Source: CAYJUM01 sp964478915 (GTDB lineage: Bacteria; Nitrospirota; Nitrospiria; Nitrospirales; Nitrospiraceae). Taken from it: DNA of 8,170 nt. Position numbers and translations under genes: made by a program. Location of the stretch: NCBI GenBank assembly GCA_964478915.1, contig CAYZKG010000120.1, positions 1-8,170 of the forward strand, in the 5' to 3' direction. Positions 1-5,386 of this stretch are shown here, piece by piece; position 1 is the stretch's first letter; every line of letters starts with the position of its first letter. The notes below the pieces were generated by a model. It saw nothing but the letters and a program-made list of their open reading frames with translations. It was not told where the DNA came from and made no database searches.

Positions 1-53
1 CTGGCGCAGGTAGGCTATTCTATACCAATCAGCCTTCTCATGCGAGCCCACCG

Positions 54-118
54 TCACCCCTGACGCTTCACGAGATGCGCTTCACGCTTCACGAGGGACG
101 CTGTCAAGGCCTCACGCC
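54..118. repeat. Degenerate heptamer repeat array, left end
   Basis: The stretch can be read in steps of seven: TCACCCC, TGACGCT, TCACGAG, ATGCGCT, TCACGCT, TCACGAG, GGACGCT, then decaying units up to the hairpin at 119. It lies downstream of the arginine dihydrolase-like gene, which ends at 169, and has no coding potential that I would defend. The same units occur at 3704, 4570, 6231 and 7060 in this window. I have seen similar dispersed 7-mer intergenic repeats in Nitrospira-type genomes, but this is memory, not a search. Function unknown. Confidence 0.7.
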
Positions 119-155
119 GGGGACCCGTTGCTCCGGGAAATGCAACGGGTGCCCC
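119..155. repeat. Hairpin repeat, copy 1
   Basis: A perfect 9-bp stem, ACCCGTTGC (123-131) with GCAACGGGT (142-150), encloses a 10-nt loop. It is extended by GGGG (119-122) pairing with CCCC (152-155), with G151 bulged. The same structure with one compensatory pair change (G127-C146 here, A8143-T8161 there) is at 8136-8170. It sits 14 nt after the stop codon of the arginine operon, so it may form at the 3' end of that mRNA. No T-tract follows on either strand, so it is not a standard intrinsic terminator. A REP-like or MITE-like palindromic repeat is the best description. Confidence 0.75.
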
Positions 156-167
156 TCGCGCCTTACG
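154..167. repeat. Two heptamer units between hairpin and stop codon
   Basis: After the hairpin come CCTCGCG and CCTTACG, which continue the 7-bp pattern almost to the stop codon at 169-171. The hairpin is therefore embedded inside the heptamer array, suggesting a composite element. Confidence 0.45.
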
Positions 168-168
168 A

Positions 169-969
169 TCAATCCAACGCGAGCGTCAGGCACTTGGCCG
201 AGCCGCCGGACTTCATGAACTCATCGAGCTCGACGGGATGGACGGTGTAGCCGACCTCGGTGAGCAAGCGCACCGTGTCCGGGCACCCAGCCGGCAGGAC
301 CACGTGCTTCCCGACGCACACCGCGTTACAGGCGAATCGCAGCGCGTCCGTCTCGGGGACCACGAGCAGCCGGTCTTTCCCGATGCGGTCGGTGATGACG
401 GCCTGCGCGTAGGTATCGAAGGCCGCCGGATAGTACAAAAGCTCCCCGCCGCTCAACGGGCAAAAACAGGTATCCAGGTGATAGAAGCGACTGTCCACCA
501 GCTCCACCGGAATAATCTCACGCCCGAAGATCTTGCTCAGCCGGGGGTACGCGCGGATGTCGCTCCGCTGGCGGTAGCCGCCGAACCAGGCATCGGGAAA
601 CCCGAGGAGATCGCCGGCGCCCTCGAAAAAGACGTGCGGTTCCAGCGTGACGACCTCATAGCCGTGCTCGCGGAACCAGGTTTGAAAATGCTGTTCCTCC
701 CGCTGGCGCTCCGGATGCCGGAACCGGCTGGGGACGGCGATGGTGCCTCTGACCACTCCGGCATTGGCGGTGAAGACCATGTCGGGGAGGCCGGGGACCG
801 GATTGAGCTTTTCCAGAACAGCACCTACCTCCTTTTCCAACACGGCCATCAAGGCATGCCACTGCCTGCGCGCCCGGTCGAGATTAACCGTGTTGGACAG
901 GCGCATCCACGGATTGATCTCATACTCGATGCTGAAATGGTCCGGGGGGCAGACCAGCAGGCGGCTCAT
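169..969 (-). CDS. Amidinotransferase-fold arginine dihydrolase / dimethylargininase-like enzyme
   Basis: This 266-aa protein belongs to the guanidine-modifying (amidinotransferase, PF02274) superfamily, whose enzymes attack the guanidino carbon with a cysteine. Active-site landmarks in this start's numbering are: PDMVFTANAG with D63 and N69; FEGAGD with E116 and D120; YHLDTCF with H164 and D166; and GGSAKCLT near the C-terminus with catalytic C260. All are intact. An Asn in the FTANAG motif is the residue linked to arginine dihydrolase activity (arginine to ornithine, CO2 and two ammonia) in cyanobacterial ArgZ/AgrE. Dimethylargininases share much of this pattern, so the substrate is not proven. 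The adjacent ornithine cyclodeaminase-type gene is what favours dihydrolase. I chose the ATG at 969 because it makes an ATGA overlap with the upstream stop and has GGATGG upstream. An in-frame ATG at 978 would add three residues (MEA). No signal peptide, so cytoplasmic. Fold very sure, substrate about 65%. Confidence 0.9.
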   Translation of the reverse strand: MSRLLVCPPDHFSIEYEINPWMRLSNTVNLDRARRQWHALMAVLEKEVGAVLEKLNPVPGLPDMVFTANAGVVRGTIAVPSRFRHPERQREEQHFQTWFREHGYEVVTLEPHVFFEGAGDLLGFPDAWFGGYRQRSDIRAYPRLSKIFGREIIPVELVDSRFYHLDTCFCPLSGGELLYYPAAFDTYAQAVITDRIGKDRLLVVPETDALRFACNAVCVGKHVVLPAGCPDTVRLLTEVGYTVHPVELDEFMKSGGSAKCLTLALD

Positions 970-2186
970 GGCTTCCATCCCAATTCCCGGGCCAGCTCCC
1001 GCAAAAACGAGGCGGCATCCATCACCAGACCTACTGCTTGAAAGCTGCCCCGGTCGGCCAGCTTCGTGGGCACGGCAGGGTTGACATCCACGCAGACCGT
1101 CGGCACCGTGGCCGGAAGCAGGTTGCCGGTCGCCACCGCGTGCAGGGTCGAGGCGACGAGCAAGGCCAGCCCCACCCCCGGCAAGGCGGACCGCATGGCG
1201 GCCTGAGCCTGGACGGAATCGGTTATCGTATCGGGCAGCGGCCCGTCGTCCCGGATCGTACCGGCCATCACCACATGGACTCCACGACGCACGCAGGCCG
1301 CCATGATGCCGTCTGTGACCAGCCCGGACTCCACAGCCTGCCGGATCCCCCCGAGCGCCCGGATGCGGTTGATCGTGCGCAGGTGATGTTCGTGCCCATG
1401 CGGGACCGGCCGGCCGGCGGACAGCCGATACCCGAGCGAGGTCCCGAACAGATGGGCCTCTATGTCATGGGCGGCCAGCGCATTGCCGCAGAACAGCACG
1501 TGGATATACCCGGAGTCGATCAGCCAGGTCAGCGGCTCCCGGCCCCCGGCGTGGATAATTGCGGGGCCACCGGCGAGGAGCACCTTGCCCCCTCCGTCCC
1601 GAAGCTCCCGCATCCGGCGGGCGATGTCCACGATGATCGGGCCGTGGGGACGCTCCGCCGAGACCTGCGATTCCATGAACCCGAAGACATCCCGCTCGCG
1701 AGGCCGCTCGAGCGGGAGCACGCGCACCCCTCCCCGGCCTGTGACGATCAATTCGCCACGCCGAACCTCATTCATCGGCACCGCCCCGGCGATCCCCTGT
1801 TCCGGATCTACTCGGATGCCCAGATCCATCTCGATCGCCTCAACATCGATCCAGCGACCTTTGACCCGGAGCTGTGTGGGCAGGTGGGTCGTGGCGTAGA
1901 AAGTATCCGGAAAGACGCCGTCTGCAGGGGCGGGCGCTAGGGCACAGTCACCCTCTCCCTCGATCGTCGCGCCATGGGGCTGAACCGCTTTGAGTATGTC
2001 GGCCAACTGCCCGGCCGACCCGGCACGGACCACGATCTTGGCGCGCGAAGGCTCCTCCCGCGTGGCGCCGATCCGGACATCACTGAGATCAAAGGTGCCG
2101 CCCATCATCAAAATGGTGTCGAGCACCTTCGCGAGGATCAGGGAATCAATGATGTGACCTTCCAGCAGGATCGTCTCGCGGTACAT
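966..2186 (-). CDS. TIGR00300-family protein, probable ornithine cyclodeaminase
   Basis: This 406-aa protein matches the LOR/SDH bifunctional-enzyme conserved domain family (TIGR00300). The family is represented by the C-terminal half of cyanobacterial AgrE and by a stand-alone archaeal ornithine cyclodeaminase, which makes proline and ammonia from ornithine using NAD. Recognisable blocks are: N-terminal RETILLEGHIIDSLILAK (about 3-20); LLAGGPAIIHAGG (203-215), likely near the dinucleotide site; FCGNALAAHDIEAHLFGTSLG (232-252); AGTIRDDGPLPDT (308-320); and VDVNPAVPTKLADRGS (367-382). Length is normal for the stand-alone form. The frame stays open to 2258, but the ATG at 2186 fits the family's N-terminus and has GGAG just upstream, while the longer form would run through the divergent promoter. 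It is the first gene of a two-gene operon, ATGA-coupled to the guanidino-hydrolase, which would supply its ornithine. Family assignment is strong; the reaction is inferred from homologues and context. Confidence 0.9.
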   Translation of the reverse strand: MYRETILLEGHIIDSLILAKVLDTILMMGGTFDLSDVRIGATREEPSRAKIVVRAGSAGQLADILKAVQPHGATIEGEGDCALAPAPADGVFPDTFYATTHLPTQLRVKGRWIDVEAIEMDLGIRVDPEQGIAGAVPMNEVRRGELIVTGRGGVRVLPLERPRERDVFGFMESQVSAERPHGPIIVDIARRMRELRDGGGKVLLAGGPAIIHAGGREPLTWLIDSGYIHVLFCGNALAAHDIEAHLFGTSLGYRLSAGRPVPHGHEHHLRTINRIRALGGIRQAVESGLVTDGIMAACVRRGVHVVMAGTIRDDGPLPDTITDSVQAQAAMRSALPGVGLALLVASTLHAVATGNLLPATVPTVCVDVNPAVPTKLADRGSFQAVGLVMDAASFLRELARELGWKP

Positions 2187-2204
2187 GACTCCATAATACC
2201 ACCC

Positions 2205-2228
2205 CACCCGTGATATACTGCATCCCCG
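2205..2228. promoter_or_regulatory. Putative bidirectional promoter with overlapping -10 elements
   Basis: Only 42 bp separate the divergent starts at 2186 (minus) and 2229 (plus). On the plus strand TGATATACT (2211-2219) is an extended -10 (TGn plus TATACT). On the minus strand TATATC (2217-2212) overlaps it as a near mirror image. The predicted minus transcript would start near 2205, giving a leader of about 19 nt that includes GGAG. The plus transcript would start near 2226, almost at the ATG. No convincing -35 is visible for either. Prediction from sequence only. Confidence 0.4.
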
Positions 2229-2876
2229 ATGAGCAAGTCCGCATGCCAGCCCCTGCATCAGGCCAGACGCTCACCTCTCGCAGCGGGGATCGTGATGGGT
2301 CTGTTCTTCTTGAGCGGGCCGGGGAATGCGGCTGAGGATCATGAGGTGTTCCAGGGCTTTACCGGCCATATCGGCGGGCAGATCAGGCTGGACAAGCAGG
2401 AGTTCGCTGACGCCGAGACCTGCACGCTCTGGTTTTACAAGCAGCAGTATCAGAAGCCGCCCAGACCGACCCCGGAAAGGACCGCCTATTCTCAAGCCGG
2501 CGACCGCCGCGCTGCCTCGGGCGCCGAATGCGCCGAGCGGTACCCCAATCTGGAGGCGGCACGGGATGGGTTCAGCCGGACCCAGTCGGCCCTGTCAGTG
2601 AGCCTGACGTTCTATGAATTCGCCCTGGTGGGGGATCGCAACGACGACGGGGAGTACAACAGCGCGGAGATCAGGGACATGCTGGAGGCATTCGGCATCT
2701 CTTTCCAAGCCGAACTCGCCTCCCGCTTGTACCTCGAGCTGTTGAATGACAAGTTCGACGGCATCCACAAGACCGCAAGTCTTGAGTCGCTGATGGCCGG
2801 CCTGAACACGTTGTATGACCGGGGCTACCGTTTCAGCTCCCAGGACCGCGTGGACCTGGATAAGATTTCACGATGA
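2229..2876 (+). CDS. Exported EF-hand protein of unknown function
   Basis: This 215-aa protein is not a family I recognise. The N-terminus has basic residues (QARRSP), a hydrophobic stretch (LAAGIVMGLFFLSG, 17-30) and a likely signal-peptidase I site after NAA (about residue 35), so it should be exported to the periplasm or outside. One canonical EF-hand loop lies at 136-147: DRNDDGEYNSAE, with D1, N3, D5, G6, hydrophobic Y8 and E12 all present, so calcium binding is plausible. A second, degenerate loop-like segment (NDKFDG, 173-178) lacks the closing acidic residue. Two cysteines in the mature part (C65, C101) could form a disulfide. No Shine-Dalgarno precedes the ATG, and a -10-like element lies 9 nt before it, so the mRNA may be nearly leaderless. 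The stop overlaps the next gene's start as ATGA, implying translational coupling with the metallophosphoesterase. Confidence 0.8.
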   Translation: MSKSACQPLHQARRSPLAAGIVMGLFFLSGPGNAAEDHEVFQGFTGHIGGQIRLDKQEFADAETCTLWFYKQQYQKPPRPTPERTAYSQAGDRRAASGAECAERYPNLEAARDGFSRTQSALSVSLTFYEFALVGDRNDDGEYNSAEIRDMLEAFGISFQAELASRLYLELLNDKFDGIHKTASLESLMAGLNTLYDRGYRFSSQDRVDLDKISR

Positions 2877-3781
2877 TCGGTCGGTCGCTCCGCTGGCATA
2901 CCCGGATCAAGCTGTCCATCGCCAATCGACTGGGGGTCCCGATCCATCGCGTCATGAACCTCTTGCCGAACTATGAAGTCGGCCTCGACCGGCTGGAGCT
3001 GTCCCGCATCACATGCCGGTCCGAGGCCTTGGCCGGACGGCGGGCGGTGCATATCACGGACCTCCACCTGGACCGATACCAGCCTCGGCATGACGCGGTG
3101 CTCCGTTCCATTGCCGACCTACGGCCTGACTGGGGCTTCGTGACCGGAGATCTCCTCAATGTCCCGGAGGGCCTTGGACCGCTGTTTCGGTTCCTCTCCG
3201 GTCTGCGTCAGGTGGCTCCCGTGTACCTCACGCTGGGCAATCACGACCACTATAGCGGGGTCCCGGTCGATCGGTTCGTCGAGTTGGCGGACCGGCACAA
3301 GCTCCAGCTGCTCGTCAACCAGGTCGCATTCGTCACGCTGGAGCGGGGAGAGCTCGGGATCGTCGGGCTGGACGATCCGTCCCTCCATCGGGCCGATATA
3401 GGCTGCATCCCTGGTCCGCGCCCGAACCGGTTCACGGTCCTACTGGCCCACGCTCCCAACGTGCTGGATCAACTCGACCACACCCACGGCGTTGACCTAG
3501 CGCTGTGCGGGCACAGTCACGGGGGTCAGTGGCAACTCAAATACGTCAAGCCGTTCTGGCTGCCCTATGGCTGCGTGGGACGGACAAATGGGCTGTACCA
3601 GCGGAACGGCCATCGGCTGTATGTGAATCGCGGGATCGGCTGGTCCGGCCTCCCGATCCGCCTGTCCTGTCCCCCCGAAATCCTCGTCATTGATTGGGTG
3701 CCCGCCTCACGTTTCACGGGATCCGTTCCAGCGCTTCACGCGCCCGGCTGCGGACGGTCTGATCCCAATCCTCCTTCATGA
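2873..3781 (+). CDS. Calcineurin-like metallophosphoesterase (YkuE-like)
   Basis: This 302-aa protein has the full set of calcineurin-like phosphoesterase motifs: D63-x-H65 (ITDLHLD), G92-D93 (VTGDLL), G122-N-H-D (GNHDH, N123/H124), H193 (LLAHAPN) and G213-H-S-H (GHSHGGQ, H214/H216). These residues normally hold two metal ions and hydrolyse phosphomono- or diesters. The arrangement resembles YkuE and the UDP-2,3-diacylglucosamine pyrophosphatase relatives in COG1408, but the substrate cannot be read from sequence. Unlike many YkuE proteins, no signal peptide or transmembrane helix is evident in the 60-residue N-terminal extension, so cytoplasmic or peripheral is most likely. It starts on the ATGA overlap with the EF-hand gene and has no strong ribosome site of its own. 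The recognisable domain ends near ILVIDW (270-275). The last 27 residues are low-conservation-looking sequence read through a heptamer repeat and antisense to the HEAT gene. Confidence 0.9.
   Translation: MIGRSLRWHTRIKLSIANRLGVPIHRVMNLLPNYEVGLDRLELSRITCRSEALAGRRAVHITDLHLDRYQPRHDAVLRSIADLRPDWGFVTGDLLNVPEGLGPLFRFLSGLRQVAPVYLTLGNHDHYSGVPVDRFVELADRHKLQLLVNQVAFVTLERGELGIVGLDDPSLHRADIGCIPGPRPNRFTVLLAHAPNVLDQLDHTHGVDLALCGHSHGGQWQLKYVKPFWLPYGCVGRTNGLYQRNGHRLYVNRGIGWSGLPIRLSCPPEILVIDWVPASRFTGSVPALHAPGCGRSDPNPPS
3704..3720. repeat. Heptamer repeat remnant at a convergent gene junction
   Basis: GCCTCAC, GTTTCAC and GGG follow the same 7-bp pattern as the arrays at 54 and 7113. The unit supplies the TGA stop of the HEAT-repeat gene (3716-3714) and is translated in the C-terminal tail of the phosphoesterase. 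Short, so only moderate confidence. Confidence 0.4.
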
Positions 3782-4319
3782 CCTCCGTGAGCTTGGCCTT
3801 CGCTTCGCTGACCCGCATGCGGCCCAAGGCCAGCGCCGCGCAGCCCCGAACGTAGGCATGATCGTCTTCCAGGGCTTTGAGCAGAAACGGCACGGCATCC
3901 TTGGCCTGCAGCACGCCCAGATGGCTGGCTGCCATCCCCTTGATCCGATGCTGTTTGTCGCCCACCGCGGTTTTTAACGTCGTGAGGAACAGCTCGGTCA
4001 TGGCCGGAGCCACCCGCTCCAGTCCTTCCACTTGATACTCATTGAGCTCCACCAGTGCGAAGGCCAGGTCCAGTCGTTTTTCGCGCGAGGACTCCCGCTC
4101 GAATCGAGCGACCAGTCGCTCGACTTGCGCCCGTCGCCGGCGGCGCCTCTGAATGCGCCGGACCAAGGTCCACGCCACCGCCGCGACGGCGGCAGCCAGA
4201 AACGCTGCCGGTACGACCTGCTCCGCGAGATAGTCCTGGGTGTCAAGCGGCAGGCGCTTCCAGATCCACACACCGGCCACGACGAGACCGACCAGGAGCA
4301 AGGCCAGCATCACCCGCAC
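3714..4319 (-). CDS. Membrane-anchored HEAT-repeat protein
   Basis: This 201-aa protein starts with two hydrophobic helices (about 3-20 and 36-53) separated by a short polar stretch. A strongly basic patch (RRIQRRRRRR, 54-63) follows, consistent with a hairpin anchored in the membrane and the rest in the cytoplasm. The C-terminal half is alpha-helical HEAT/PBS-lyase-like repeat: roughly 79-115 (divergent), 120-153 (HRIKGMAASHLG...AVPFLLKALED) and 152-183 (YVRGCAALALGRM...AKLTEVMKED), then a partial unit to the end. Such repeats form protein-binding surfaces, and no catalytic motif is present. The start used is GTG at 4319 with GAGAG upstream; an ATG at 4310 is possible. The gene overlaps the end of the convergent phosphoesterase gene by 68 bp. 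Its promoter region is cut by the N gap 37 bp upstream. Function unknown beyond a probable scaffold. Confidence 0.8.
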   Translation of the reverse strand: MRVMLALLLVGLVVAGVWIWKRLPLDTQDYLAEQVVPAAFLAAAVAAVAWTLVRRIQRRRRRRAQVERLVARFERESSREKRLDLAFALVELNEYQVEGLERVAPAMTELFLTTLKTAVGDKQHRIKGMAASHLGVLQAKDAVPFLLKALEDDHAYVRGCAALALGRMRVSEAKAKLTEVMKEDWDQTVRSRAREALERIP

Positions 4320-4355
4320 CTGACCACTCTCGCTCGTCCCGGGTGCGCCGACGTC

Positions 4356-4455
4356 NNNNNNNNNNNNNNNNNNNNNNNNNNNNNNNNNNNNNNNNNNNNN
4401 NNNNNNNNNNNNNNNNNNNNNNNNNNNNNNNNNNNNNNNNNNNNNNNNNNNNNNN
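4356..4455. other. Assembly gap (100 N)
   Basis: Exactly 100 consecutive N, the conventional placeholder for a scaffold join of unknown size. Adjacency of the genes on the two sides rests on scaffolding, not on contiguous sequence. Confidence 0.99.
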
Positions 4456-4569
4456 TCGCTGGCTCGCCATAAGGACCCAGTTAACGAACAGATGAGGGCT
4501 TCGACCTTTGTGCGGGGTGGGATGTCGTCGGCATGGATGATGGTTTAGCGAGAATGGCATGCTGGATCG

Positions 4570-4590
4570 CCGTCACGCCCTCACGAGCTA
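4570..4590. repeat. Short heptamer-type repeat upstream of the MBL-fold gene
   Basis: GTCACGC, CCTCACG and AGCTAAG recall the units elsewhere, including the recurring CACGAG end (4582-4587). It is brief and its phase is imperfect. Confidence 0.35.
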
Positions 4591-4597
4591 AGGAACC

Positions 4598-4627
4598 TTG
4601 ACACCGAAATGCTCATTCTCTTAGCGT
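4598..4627 (+). promoter_or_regulatory. Candidate sigma-70 promoter of the MBL-fold gene
   Basis: TTGACA at 4598-4603 is a perfect -35 match. The best -10 is TAGCGT at 4622-4627 (3 of 6 matches, 18-bp spacer), which would start transcription at or within a base or two of the GTG at 4634. The -10 is weak, so this is tentative. Confidence 0.35.
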
Positions 4628-4633
4628 ACCCCC

Positions 4634-5386
4634 GTGCAGCTGACCATTCTCGGGTCCGGGACGAACCTCCATCCCCATCGAGCCGCGGCGGGCTATCTCC
4701 TCGAAACGGATCAGACCCTGCTGCTGGACTTCGGCCCTCGCACGCTGATGAATTTGCTCAAGACCGGCACAGACCGGCACGCCGTCCGTCATCTGTTGTT
4801 CTCGCACTACCATGCCGATCATTTTTCGGACTTCATCACGTTTTTCTTCGATGCGGTGATCCATTCGAAGTTTACCGGCACACGCCCGGATCTCTCCATC
4901 ATCGGGCCGCGCGGCACCAAGCGACTGTTCCGGACGATCCTGGGCACGTTTCCGAGCTTCACCGCCGGAACCTTTCGCGTCCGAATCCGTGAGGTCTCGG
5001 ACCGCAGCTTCCGGATCGGGGCCACGCGGATCACGCCTCGCACGGTCGTGCACAGCGACCGGCTGCACTGTCTCGGATACCGCGTCGAGCACGGCGGCAA
5101 GGTCGTGGCCTATTCGGGAGACGCCCAATACTGCGACAGCCTGGTCGGATTGTGCCGCGGAGCTGACGTGGCGGTCCTGGATTGCTCCTTTCCGGAAAAT
5201 CGTCCCGGCGTCGGCCACATGCATGCCGGGCAGTGCGGACAGGTCGCCCGCCGGGCTGGAGTCGGCCATCTCATTCTCTCCCATTTTTATCCGATTGCGG
5301 AGCGGTTCGACGTGAAACGCCAGGCCGGGCGGCATTTCAAGGACAGGATCAGTCTGGGACGGGACTTGATGAGCGTGGTGTTATAG
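4634..5386 (+). CDS. Metallo-beta-lactamase-fold hydrolase (COG1234/YhfI-like)
   Basis: This 250-aa protein is a metallo-beta-lactamase-fold enzyme of the RNase Z-like group. Zinc-ligand motifs are H58-Y-H60-A-D62-H63 (SHYHADHFSD), H140 (TVVHSDRLHCLGYRVE), D163 (AYSGDAQYCDSL) and H217 (LILSHFYP). The N-terminal LTILGSGTN and the segment HMHAGQCGQVARRAGVGHLILSHFYP resemble YhfI-type hydrolases more than true tRNase Z. The long exosite arm of tRNase Z is not obvious. Substrate unknown; a phosphodiester or ester is possible. The start is GTG at 4634, giving the normal family N-terminus. No Shine-Dalgarno precedes it and a TTGACA lies about 30 bp upstream, so a leaderless mRNA is possible. The stop overlaps the convergent SirB1-like gene by 6 bp. 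It is cytoplasmic, with no signal peptide. Confidence 0.88.
   Translation: MQLTILGSGTNLHPHRAAAGYLLETDQTLLLDFGPRTLMNLLKTGTDRHAVRHLLFSHYHADHFSDFITFFFDAVIHSKFTGTRPDLSIIGPRGTKRLFRTILGTFPSFTAGTFRVRIREVSDRSFRIGATRITPRTVVHSDRLHCLGYRVEHGGKVVAYSGDAQYCDSLVGLCRGADVAVLDCSFPENRPGVGHMHAGQCGQVARRAGVGHLILSHFYPIAERFDVKRQAGRHFKDRISLGRDLMSVVL

Larger units (their letters stand above)
4320..4633. other. Gene-free stretch containing the assembly gap
   Basis: Of these 314 bases, 100 are unknown. The 36 bases left of the gap hold only the leader of the HEAT gene. The 178 bases right of it show no convincing gene, tRNA or terminator. They contain a short heptamer-type stretch at 4570-4590 and a candidate promoter at 4598-4627 for the downstream hydrolase. 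A gene fragment ending inside the gap cannot be excluded. Confidence 0.6.

Noticed and set aside
1..53. Weak inverted repeat AGGCT...AGCCT as a terminator
   Set aside because: A five-base stem with a long loop and no T-tract is expected by chance.
54..118. CRISPR array
   Set aside because: The units are 7 bp and contiguous, with no repeat-spacer alternation and no cas gene.
119..155. Hairpin as an intrinsic terminator of the arginine operon
   Set aside because: The stem is strong, but no T-rich tract follows on the minus strand and the same hairpin occurs upstream of another gene.
238..1041. Long plus-strand open frame of 267 codons
   Set aside because: It is antisense to the amidinotransferase-fold gene, has no recognisable domain, and is explained by GC-rich codon bias on the other strand.
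1038..1940. Plus-strand open frame of 300 codons
   Set aside because: It is antisense to the conserved TIGR00300 gene; the composition (many Pro, Arg, Gly, His) is typical of a shadow frame.
2187..2258. Upstream extension of the TIGR00300 protein to 2258
   Set aside because: The extra 24 residues do not resemble the family N-terminus and would cross the divergent promoter and the start of the neighbouring gene.
2745..2781. Second EF-hand in the exported protein
   Set aside because: The NDKFDG segment lacks the acidic residue at loop position 12 and has Lys at position 3, so calcium binding is unlikely.
4456..4633. tRNA or small RNA gene after the gap
   Set aside because: No cloverleaf, TTCRA-type arm or convincing stem-terminator could be found by eye.
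4613..5335. Minus-strand open frame of 240 codons
   Set aside because: It is antisense to the MBL-fold gene, whose zinc motifs are intact; no family features on the minus strand.
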